A DNA stretch of 64,000 nt from Harmonia axyridis (taxonomy: Eukaryota; Arthropoda; Insecta; Coleoptera; Coccinellidae). The notes under the pieces are model-generated. The model worked only from the letters and a program-made list of their open reading frames with translations. It did not search any database and had not been told where the DNA came from. Every line of letters begins with the position of its first letter. The stretch's first letter is position 1. Where the stretch lies: positions 4,960,001-5,024,000 of the forward strand of contig NC_059502.1 of the NCBI RefSeq assembly GCF_914767665.1, written 5' to 3'. Made by a program: the position numbers and the translations under genes. Positions 1 through 8,529 of the stretch are shown in pieces.

Positions 1-399
1 ATTCGAAAATATTTCAGCTCCACTCATTTTCCAGTTGTTGGAAATCAGCGCTACTTTACCGATAATCAGTAATAAGATTAATAGAAGATGACTGCGCATG
101 CCTCAATGTCGCGCTCACTAACAAATGTGGCGGCAGATTTGAATTTGAATGAAGAAAATCGGCGCGAATTTAGAATTGGATCCAAAAACTGTAATTCGCC
201 AAATCCAGAAAACCCGTCTGAAAATTGATTTTTGGCACTAACAGGATTCTTACCTGTATGCCAGATTTTTCCAGGTGAACACAAAATATTGATAACATAA
301 AAATCAAACTATCAGATTGATTCACCTAAAGAAATAAAACGGAGACCGATGTGGAAAACGGACTGTACGATGAGTGGAGCTCACTATTTTGTTGTGGAT

Positions 400-805
400 C
401 AATTCTAGCCTTTCCTTTCCTATCTGCGCTCTCTCTTTGAAATTTTCACCATTCTCTTTCTCCTAAACTTTGCCTCGCCGAAATGTGGCGGTGGAGAAAC
501 CGTCACGCAAAACTATGCTTGAGCTTGCTTGCTTTCTTGACAATGGCTGAAAGCTTGCTGTGCTATTGGTCGGATCAGCAGCGTCGATGCGCAATGGTAC
601 ACTACGCAATCTCTATGTAGCGTGATGCGACACCACCGCCACATTCGGCAGTGGAAACGCGGCCGTTTGCCTCACATTCGCCGGCAGCTTTTAGTCAAAT
701 ACCGCGAGTGCTAAATGAAGCATATATGTATATCCGTTTCTATGTTATAAGTAGAAACATACTGGATTTAAAATTGTGATATTTAGTTTAAGTGTGCCAA
801 AATAG
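400..805 (+). promoter_or_regulatory. lola: Candidate lola promoter and 5' UTR exon
   Basis: From about 410 to 720 the sequence is much richer in GC and CpG than the rest of the window (repeated CGCC, GCGG and ACGC words) and contains a CTATTGGTC stretch near 573, an inverted CCAAT-like box. At 801-810 AATAG|GTAATT reads as a splice donor, and a good acceptor lies at 1277-1278 just before the first coding ATG. I infer a promoter and a non-coding first exon ending at 805. No TATA box or initiator can be assigned with confidence, and the true start site is unknown. Bases 1-400 hold nothing I recognise. Confidence 0.4.
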
Positions 806-1059
806 GTAATTCATTTTTTCAATTTTATCGCGCGAGGCATTTTTTCAATGAAATTACTTTATTAATCCATTAAGACTTTTTGGAATGTAGAAGCCTGATT
901 TCCTTAGAGAATAATCTTCATGTTTTCCGGTGTTGGGAAATCTGTGCGGGAAATTCTTGTGTACATCTATAACAAATTCCGATTACCTTCAAAATTTTAC
1001 TATTTTCATTCTGATTTCGTCATCTATTATGATGTTTTTCGTTTATGCCTCGCCATTTT

Positions 1060-1260
1060 TTCCAATCGGGTCGGAAAAGCGGCCATTGCTGTTCATCAGC
1101 AACGATTTGCTTTCCATTCCCCCACCACTTGATGACGTCAATGCTGAAGCTTCTTTGGGCCAATAGTACTGTGGGACATGGGGAGTTGTACCGTTCAGTA
1201 TTGATCTTTGAAACTTTATTGATTCGTATAAGGGGATAATTGAGTTCAGTGTTTTGAAAG
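1060..1260 (+). promoter_or_regulatory. lola: Possible second promoter: CRE palindrome and CCAAT boxes
   Basis: A perfect CRE palindrome TGACGTCA lies at 1133-1140. CCAAT occurs near 1061 and again in GGGCCAATAG near 1157. TCAGT initiator-like words follow near 1195 and 1245, shortly before the acceptor at 1278. This compact arrangement could drive a transcript starting within what is otherwise a 5' UTR intron. The motifs are visible; the promoter role is inference. Confidence 0.35.
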
Positions 1261-1278
1261 TTTTATTCTGATTTACAG

Positions 1279-1458
1279 ACAAACATGGAAGACGATCAAC
1301 AGTTTTGTTTACGGTGGAATAACCATCAATCCACTTTGGTAGCAGTTTTTGATACCTTATTGGAAAGTGGAACTCTTGTCGATTGTACCTTGGCTGCAGA
1401 GGGTAAATATCTCAACGCACACAAAGTAGTCCTATCAGCCTGCAGTCCATATTTCGAG
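1279..1458 (+). CDS. lola: Lola shared coding exon 1: N-terminal half of BTB domain
   Basis: The exon follows TTTACAG at 1272-1278 and ends before the donor GTAAGC at 1459. Translation starts at ATG 1285 and gives 58 codons in phase 0. The N-terminus MEDDQQFCLRWNNHQSTL is the hallmark of the tramtrack-group BTB proteins and is closest to Lola. Later residues include LVDCTLAAEGK and AHKVVLSACSPYFE, the first strand and helices of the BTB fold. The BTB domain mediates homo- and heterodimerisation of this nuclear transcription factor. Together with the next exon it is common to every isoform. Confidence 0.95.
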
Positions 1459-1653
1459 GTAAGCATTTTTATGAAAATCATTAATTAATTCTGCATTGAT
1501 ACTTGAGGTTATTCATTTTCCACTAATGTTTTCTGAAACTTCAATGGCTCTTTGAACATTTTTTTTTTTTGAATGAATACCCTCATCTGATTTGATCATA
1601 GATGTTCGGATAAAATTGATTGTTTTCCTTAAAATTTTTTTTTTCGTTTTCAG

Positions 1654-2380
1654 TCATTATTGTCTAAACATTATGATAAACATCCCATACTTATACTCAA
1701 AGACGTCAAATTCCAAGAACTTAAAGCCATGATGGACTATATGTACAGAGGTGAAGTGAACATATCACAGGATCAATTAGGAGCATTATTAAAGGCAGCA
1801 GAATCGTTACAAATTAAAGGCCTTTCAGACAATAGAAAAGGAGGGGATGTAAAAACAGCAGCTCCAGCACCACCTAAAAGTCCTCAGCCTGCCTCAACGA
1901 TACCAAAAGTACAAGGCCTAACGATAGAACAACGGACAAGAGAAAACAGTAGGGAGGGGTCACAGTCACCGGGTCCTCGAAAGAAAAAACGCATGAGGCG
2001 GAAGAGTGAGGACCTAGACAATCATGACGTACATTCAAATTCTTCAGAGTCACATAGTAATCATGGATCAACCGCCCAAAACATTCCGTTACCTGCCCCT
2101 TCCAAGTTAGCTGCCGACGTGCCTGAACCTTTAGAAACCAAATCTGAAATTATACTTAGGCATAAACCGAGTGACGAAATCATCCCCCAAGTTCCTATCA
2201 AAGAAAAAATAGAGACCCATACAGAACTGATGCTAGAACCAAAGTCTGAATATATTGAGGAAATGAATGAGGACAGTATTGAGGATTTGACGTTAGATGA
2301 TGATGATATGAGTAATATGGAACACATGGGAGATGGCGCTGGGCCAAGTCATGGCAATATGGGTGAAGGATCAAGTCAAG
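1654..2380 (+). CDS. lola: Lola shared coding exon 2: BTB C-terminal half plus linker
   Basis: The exon starts after TTTTCAG at 1647-1653 in phase 0 and ends before GTAAGC at 2381, leaving a single G (phase 1) for the next exon. It completes the BTB domain (YDKHPI, LKAMMDYMYRGEVNISQ, ALLKAAESLQIKGLSDN) to about residue 118 of the joined protein. The linker has a basic cluster RKKKRMRRK at residues 167-175, a likely nuclear localisation signal, a Ser/Pro-rich part, LEPKSEY (a sumoylation-like motif also present in fly Lola), and an acidic segment EDLTLDDDD at about 268-276. It ends GEGSSQ, matching the end of the common region of fly Lola. Reading through the donor adds only nine codons before a stop at 2407-2409, so intron retention would give a short BTB-only protein. 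Confidence 0.95.
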
Positions 2381-2521
2381 GTAAGCAGTCGGCAAATTTA
2401 TTTACATGACCAACAATATTCCAAAACAAATTAAAGGATTGATCGTTTTTGGAGTATTGGTGGTTTTCTTAGGTGCCGTGTCCTGTCTAGTGGAATACTA
2501 AGGAGCTGTGTTGTTTTTTAG

Positions 2522-2802
2522 ATGATTCTGGAAGACAACACAACTTCTTTCCACAAGACATGGGTTGGCATGGTCACACTGTCTCAAAATATAACATCGA
2601 ACCTCTAACTGAAGGATTGCCCTTGCGGAAATATTCTAAGTCTGCTGTCGAGATGGCTCTTCATTCGATTTTGAACCTAGGACTTTCGGTCACTCAGGCA
2701 TCCATTGATTTCAAAATTAAAAGGACGACCTTGCAACATTATCTCAAAAGACTGAACATCAAAATGACTCAGACTCCTAGAAAATCGCGGTATTCGCATT
2801 AG
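2522..2802 (+). CDS. lola: Lola terminal exon: Pipsqueak-type HTH isoform
   Basis: The acceptor TTTTTTAG ends at 2521. Joined in phase 1 the exon gives 93 residues beginning DDSGRQHNFF and ending SRYSH. There is no zinc finger. Residues 38-79 (YSKSAVEMALHSI through TTLQHYLKRLN) have the length and pattern of a single Pipsqueak HTH repeat: a helix, a V-T-Q-A-S turn with a second helix, and a T-L-Q-H-Y-L recognition helix. Psq repeats bind GAGA-like DNA in Pipsqueak. It is the terminal exon closest to the BTB exons, only 141 bases after the donor. An AATAAA at 2831-2836 lies 29 bases past the stop. Confidence 0.85.
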
Positions 2803-4313
2803 TCATGTCCTGTGTATATATTTTCACTGTAATAAAATTTGTTTGTTCATTGCAAGTTTTTTTTGGCAACTTTCAACATTCCACATGTTTTTTCTTTCAC
2901 ACATTCATCATAAAAAGGCTATTTCATTATTTGAGTGTTGAAATTGAGCTCTGGGAATTTGACAGCAATTAGTGGCATAAGTTACTAATTCAATTTCAAT
3001 TTCCGAGAAGTTAATTTCAACTTGGAGAAAATATATGATTCGGATTGAAATGAAAAATCTCATTTATGAATTCCAGTTTTCTCGCCTCCAATTGGATTAT
3101 TGCAGGAATTGTAATTGTTCAATTGTAAATAAGAAAATTCTCATGCTTTTGCTTATCGTCCGTTGATTCCAAATACATCTGGGAGTTCACACTTCATTGT
3201 TTCTATTTTAATGACCAAAATATGCTTTCTAGTATCCATTTGGAAACTAGTCTTTTGTTTTGGTCACCTTGAAGCAATTATATCCAAAGAACTCTTATTT
3301 CGATTAGGATCGACTTCTTGTCGATCCTTCTCATTGGGTGTACTGGAACATGTACGAAATGTATGGGTCAAGTTTTGTGGTTATTGGAAAATTGAATATT
3401 CTCAATTTTCTACGCAACCCAAATTTATACCTATAATTTCGAGGTGACATTTCGAGAGCATGATAATTTGAAATCTGGAATTAATTTTTTTATGAGGTTT
3501 TTTAGAGATTCGAATTGATTGCTAGAATGAAAGATTAATGATAATTATTTCGATTTTGAAACTTCATGTGGAATGAAAAAAAAAATTTGAATCGATTTAA
3601 TTGAGAACAACTTTCATTAATTATGGGTAGATTCTAATATTGTGTTAATTCTATTGGATCTACTCACATTATTGAAAGGTTTATTAGGTAATGTTAACAA
3701 GTAACTGAGATTTTGCCCTAAAATTGAACTGCGTTTTCAGTTTTTTCTTATCCTATTATATCTTGACAGATTTTTGAAGATCCTTCAGTAGAGAAGTTTG
3801 GTTTATGTGACTTTATTTTTAAATTAATTTTGTTTTTCCATCTTTAGTCTCAATTAACAACTTCAAGAATACTTTGAACTGTTCCATATTACAGCATACA
3901 TTGTTCTTGAGACTAATTCGGTTATTTGTTCAATAGTTTTATTCTATTTTACGAACTAATTACTTGAAGTTAATGTTTGCAGTATTCAAAAATTCATGCT
4001 TCTCATTACAGTTTAGTTAATTCAGAAAGAAATTTTTTCTATTGAATCAAACTTTAATGATGAATCATAATTTTCATGATATGGTTCAAAGTATTTACTT
4101 TTGATTGTTTGTATTGTTTTATTTAATGAATTTCAATCTGGTGCTAGAAATTTTTATAATTTTGAAAATTGATCTTGGGATTAGATGAAATTCATTATCA
4201 GATAATATACTCCAGAAGCTTAATTATCAATTATCATAATTATCAGATGAGACTAATGGTGGGGGAAATTAGGTTGATGATGGTATCTCATGGATTTTTT
4301 GCTCATTTTGCAG
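2803..4313 (+). other. Psq-exon 3' UTR and intron; no gene seen
   Basis: The first 35 bases hold the poly(A) signal of the preceding exon. The rest is AT-rich intron. A 94-codon open frame at 3163-3447 has no splice context, no recognisable domain and a low-complexity composition; I treat it as chance. Confidence 0.6.
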
Positions 4314-4403
4314 GTTTTGGATCTTGGCAAATCGGTAATCAAAGTCAAGATGAAGTGTTTTTAGCGGCACAGGAGGCCGTTGGTGCACATCGAGATTCAC
4401 AAG
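4314..4403 (+). CDS. lola: Lola shared cassette exon, 30 codons
   Basis: The exon is flanked by TTTTGCAG (to 4313) and AAG|GTAAGA (4404), is 90 nt long, and enters and leaves in phase 1. It can therefore be included or skipped without changing the frame of any terminal exon. It encodes GFGSWQIGNQSQDEVFLAAQ followed by EAVGAHRDSQ. Fly Lola has a similar segment after GSSQ (TWQHDRSQDELGLMAQDAQ), so this is the equivalent of a conserved spacer between the linker and the isoform-specific part. Its function is not known to me. Confidence 0.8.
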
Positions 4404-4495
4404 GTAAGATTTTTTATTCTTTTATAAACCTGTCTGTTTCTCTGTTGTTGTGGTTTCATTTTCTCAATCCAGAGTTTCTAACTCCTTTGCTTCAG

Positions 4496-4531
4496 GTTAT
4501 CAGAAACCATCTTCGACAGGCAATCAAACAG
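4496..4531 (+). CDS. lola: Possible 36-nt microexon
   Basis: TTGCTTCAG ends at 4495 and ACAG|GTTTCT follows at 4532. The 36 bases between are in phase 1 at both ends and would add 12 residues (GYQKPSSTGNQT). The donor GTTTCT is weak. The position directly after the cassette exon and the phase symmetry are the only support. Confidence 0.3.
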
Positions 4532-6781
4532 GTTTCTTTTTTTTGCATTTGCAATGGTATGGCAAAATTAATACACCTTGAGTTTCAGTCTCTGATTTAT
4601 TTGTTTTGTGGCTTTGGTTTATTGTTTAACTTGGCTTTAGTTTACCTATTAGCTTATGTTCATAGCTTTATCTTCTATGTAGTACTTTTGTATTTCTGCG
4701 AAACCTTTCTCCCTCCAACAAAGAAAAAGTGGAAATCTAGATTTAGTGTTCGATATTTCAGTTCATTAAAATGATTTCATATCATTTCTTTAGATAGATA
4801 GTTTCGATTCAGATCATTGAGACTCAAGTTCTTATTTCAAACATGTTTCAAATTAATTTTGGGGAATTTTTTCTAATAACGATCAATTTATAAGGGGGTT
4901 CGCTCTAAATTTTTTGCGGATTGAATATTTCGAAATGATATGAGATGCCCAAAAACAACCTTATGAGATGGTTGCTTGATGCACTAGGCAGGTTTCAGCA
5001 CTTTTAAGGTAAGAAGGGGGAGAACTGGTATGAACTCTAATGTTGCCATTCATCGATTCATTTAAGATTTCACCAAACGTAATTTTTTAATATTCACTTT
5101 ATCCCTGGCAAACATTCGAGGTCTGAACGGTCAGAGACTGAGGTCTCGGTGTTTTGTTTAGTTACTCCCGCTTGTTACATTATTTTAATTTATTGACTAA
5201 TTAAATAAAATTTTGCCAAACCATTGTAAGTGTCGTTGTGTTGGGTTCTGTAGGAAGTAAATCTAGCAATTGAGTAATTTTTAAAAACCAAATGTTTTTC
5301 TAGTAGATTCAAATTATCAATTCTTTAAGATATTAGATCCTATAAGTTGATAATGGTAGAGAAAAACATTTCGGAAGTTCACTTTGATTAACCTAGTCGA
5401 AAATTGTTAGGTATACGTTCCTGAAGATAATGTTGGCCTTCTATTTCATGTACCTTCCAATTTTTCGGGTCTAACACTAATTCAATTGTGCATGCTTCTC
5501 ATTTCATTTTGTACAGTTATACTATTTTCGAGTCACATACTACAATTTAGTATGTGACTTATTTTTTCAGTGTTTGAATTTTCCGTCCTAACCTTGTTTG
5601 CAAGTTTGCAAGCATGGTAGTTTTCGAGATTGGATATATTCAATTTTGGATGTATCCTCGTCGTTTTCTGTAGTTGCATGTATTTACATGTAACGAGGTA
5701 ATTGTTGGTGAAATGAAGTGAACCGATTTTTTGGAAATTTGATATTTATCAAAATTCCACGATTATAACATGTCTGATATCGTAAACTTTACGAGATCTG
5801 CATGAAATTTTTTTCTTAAATCTTTCCACTTCAATGATATATTTTTATTTTTGAAGTATGAGAGATATTGCTGAATTCAATTCGACTTTCGGAACTTCAA
5901 ACCAAGTATTCAAGGATGTGGAAATACTTGTCAATTCTTCTCGATGTCATTTAGATATTCATTTGATCAGGAGAGAATTGACAAGTGTTTAAATTTTTTA
6001 CAATTTGAACTTTTGGTTTGAAATTGCCACGCTGCTGTGTGAGGAGGAACCATGTTTTGATAGGTGAGTATATTGGTGAGTATTGAGGGAGTTTTCTTCC
6101 CACTTTGTGAAAGTTCATCGATTTCTGCATTTCAAGTTTCGTAATATTTTTTTGTGGCACTACCATTGTTTCTTTCTGAAACGAGCAAAGATTTGCCGTT
6201 ACGGATCCGAAGGAATGTTGAGACCTCAAAAAAAGTATTAAGAATCGAGATATACCTTTTTAGGGAGTGTTTTTGAATTCTTAAACATTCCTTTTCCAAT
6301 TCATGAATATTCGGCGAAACATTGCATTGCAATATTTTTTGTAATGTGATATGGTGAATGAAATCTATTATATTTCAAATGTGATTTGGGTCTAGTCGAG
6401 TTAGCGTTGAAATTCAGCTTAATTACTTTTTACGTCTCATCAATTGATGACTTGGTTTGTGAGTATAATTGGTAAGTTGACTTCAGCGTCGAGTATGACT
6501 ATAGGAGGCCAACAGACAATTAAATTCACGTTTCTTAGCTGACGAAACGGCTTGTCACTTCCTGAATGTTGCATGCCAAACTTTTGTACCTGCAGTATTC
6601 TAGAAAATGACAGCATGTTCTAACAGGTAGCGTCATATGACGGTTGACATTTTATCTTCCGTGATATGTCGCACTTTGTCTTTGCAACATTTGTTTTTCG
6701 ATGTGCATGGATAAAAGCTTGAAACGTGATTTATTTATTTATTTTTTGACTGTTGGCATTTCCTAGTCTGGTTTGTTGCAG
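4532..6781 (+). other. Intron with no clear exon
   Basis: AT-rich, about 2.2 kb. It holds the perfect hairpin listed at 5531-5559. The minus-strand open frames near 5951-6332 show no domain or splice signals. Nothing else is recognisable. Confidence 0.5.
5531..5559. repeat. Perfect 12-bp hairpin before a CAG
   Basis: AGTCACATACTA (5531-5542) and TAGTATGTGACT (5548-5559) are exact inverted copies around a 5-base loop. TATTTTTTCAG follows immediately (to 5570). The phase-1 frame after that AG stops after 16 codons with no known domain, so I do not call an exon. Confidence 0.5.
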
Positions 6782-6954
6782 TTCCATCTCTCATGTGTCC
6801 TAAGTGTGGTCGAAAATACTCCGTACCATCGACGCTAGAACGCCACCTAAAGTACGAGTGTGGTGTTGCTAAACAGTTCGAATGTGGCGTTTGCCATCGA
6901 AGGTTTTCAAGAAGAGATATACTCCGTTGTCATCAGAAAACTCTAGCTCATTAG
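6782..6954 (+). CDS. lola: Lola terminal exon: C2HC + C2H2 fingers, 57 aa
   Basis: The acceptor GTTGCAG ends at 6781. Finger 1 is C6-C9-H22-C27 (MCPKCGRKYS, YECG); finger 2 is C35-C38-H51-H57 with HX5H spacing. The last zinc ligand H57 is the final residue of the protein, so the coding part is the minimum that can hold two fingers. Nothing precedes finger 1 except five residues. Confidence 0.88.
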
Positions 6955-7083
6955 CATAAGTATGTGTTGGGTGCGCGTAGTGTGAACATCGATCGTCAGA
7001 ATTTAAATCTAACTTTGCTTCAATTTTATCTAACATGCACCGTCTCCAAGTGGGAAGGTGTGTGGTTAGATGAAGCTCAGTTT

Positions 7084-7180
7084 TTCGAATAGTGGCCTGA
7101 TTCTAACGCTGATTGACAACGATACTTTTCTTGTCAACTGCGGTAGAATCAGGTTGGGTGTGGAGGTGGGACTATTCGAA
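7084..7180. repeat. 97-nt imperfect hairpin, pre-miRNA-like or MITE-like
   Basis: Outer arms TTCGAATAGT (7084-7093) and ACTATTCGAA (7171-7180) pair exactly. Inner arms CCTGATTCTA (7096-7105) and TAGAATCAGG (7144-7153) also pair, and pairing continues through GATTGACAA/TTGTCAA to a loop of about 11 bases. It lies just 3' of the 6782-6954 exon. The shape fits a miRNA precursor; the exact outer arms would also fit a small MITE. I do not recognise a known miRNA seed. Confidence 0.45.
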
Positions 7181-7270
7181 TTTTTCTCTTTTTTTTTTTA
7201 AATCCACCGGTGGTAAAATTTCCTGAGCTCTTTTTCTACCCTTTCCACAATTTTCCCTAGTATCTCCTAG

Positions 7271-7347
7271 TAGCCGCCAGCCAAGCAGTGGATGGTATGG
7301 TTTGGACTGCCAAGCAGCTAGCTTCAGGGTGGCTTTCCAGCCAATAA
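7271..7347 (+). CDS. lola: Possible short terminal exon without zinc finger
   Basis: After CTCCTAG (to 7270) a phase-1 frame encodes 25 residues (VAASQAVDGMVWTAKQLASG, then five more) and stops at 7345-7347. The stretch is far more GC-rich and less repetitive than the DNA around it, which is why I list it. A donor-like GAG|GTTAGT follows at 7351. No domain is recognised; it could instead be a non-coding or poison exon. Confidence 0.3.
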
Positions 7348-8248
7348 GAGGTTAGTATTCGTTTTTTTTAGTCTTCATTTATGACCAACTCTGGTGCTAT
7401 ACATTGAAGAGGGGCTGTACGCTACAGACTTGATTGGCCGATAGTTTCATTGGTTCATCTGGTATTCAGAAGACTGATCAAACTATATCGTAATTCAGGC
7501 TATAGTGTATGGCTTATATAACCCTTTATATGACAAACTGTTTTAAACTTATTGTTTTGAGTTGAAACTTTTGTTTTGTTTTATTCCGGTCTCTCCCATC
7601 GCTCAAAATTTGTTTTTGTTCTGAAAGGCAGTCTCTGAATTTGGCTGAATAGAATCACGTGATCCTTCTCGAGGTACACTTAAAAACCTCAGAACGATCG
7701 GGTTAATGTTTCTAGTTCAAATTAGTGACGCCTTGAAGTGTTTATATTGAGAATTAGTCCAGTGGAAAGATATCAAGGTAGAATTCCTTGAGTTTTTCTG
7801 GTTTGGTCTTTAGTTCTCTTTATAAAAGACACGAATTCTAATTTTGAATGATCTTTAGAAAACCATTGTAATTTTGATATCTTGTGGAAAATTTGAAAAC
7901 TTGAAATTTTCGCATTACAATTATTGCGAAAGTTTGAAGTATAACTTATCCATAAGCTATCGAATTACTGTTTTTCTATGTGGGAAACTGGTAGAAAGTC
8001 TGCCAATTTCGTGACGCAAGTTTCTATATTTTTTTTCTCTATTGTTACAGGTCTCGTCCTCCCATGATAGTCGTTGGCCAACGTCAAATACATTAAAAAA
8101 ATGTAGAAAAAAACGAATAAAGTTGAAATTTTATATAATATGTTTCTTTTTTGATTACCCGTTTCCAGAAAATTAGAAGGCCATTTAAAAAGTAAGCGAC
8201 ATGTGAAGTTCAGATAGAAATGGCTAGTATAGAACTCCTTATTTCCAG

Positions 8249-8529
8249 GAGACAAATGGTTTCTCAGACAAAATGAAGTAGTCGACTTCACAAGTGGCTT
8301 TCCTTGTGTCAACTGTGGTAAGCTGTACAAGCATCGAGGAAACATGCGTAGGCACATGGTTTATGAATGCGGGAAACAAGCACGGTTCCAGTGCTCTTTT
8401 TGCGTGCGAAAATTTCATCAGCAATCTAATTTGAAAAGGCACTTGGATAATAAACATAAATGCATGCTAAAATTCAATGATGACATTACAGTGTTCAGAA
8501 CTCGTAGGCGGGTTTCCATTGATTCGTAG
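8249..8529 (+). CDS. lola: Lola terminal exon: C2HC + C2H2 fingers, 93 aa
   Basis: TATTTCCAG ends at 8248. An 18-residue leader (GDKWFLRQNEV...) precedes finger 1, C20-C23-H36-C41. Finger 2 is C49-C52-H65-H70. A 23-residue basic tail rich in Arg (FRTRRRVSIDS at the end) follows and might add DNA or nuclear-import contacts. Confidence 0.92.

Noticed and set aside
3163..3447. 94-codon + strand open frame
   Set aside because: No splice-phase support, no domain, hydrophobic low-complexity translation inside an intron.
7965..8357. 130-codon minus-strand open frame
   Set aside because: Antisense shadow of the 8249-8529 finger exon.
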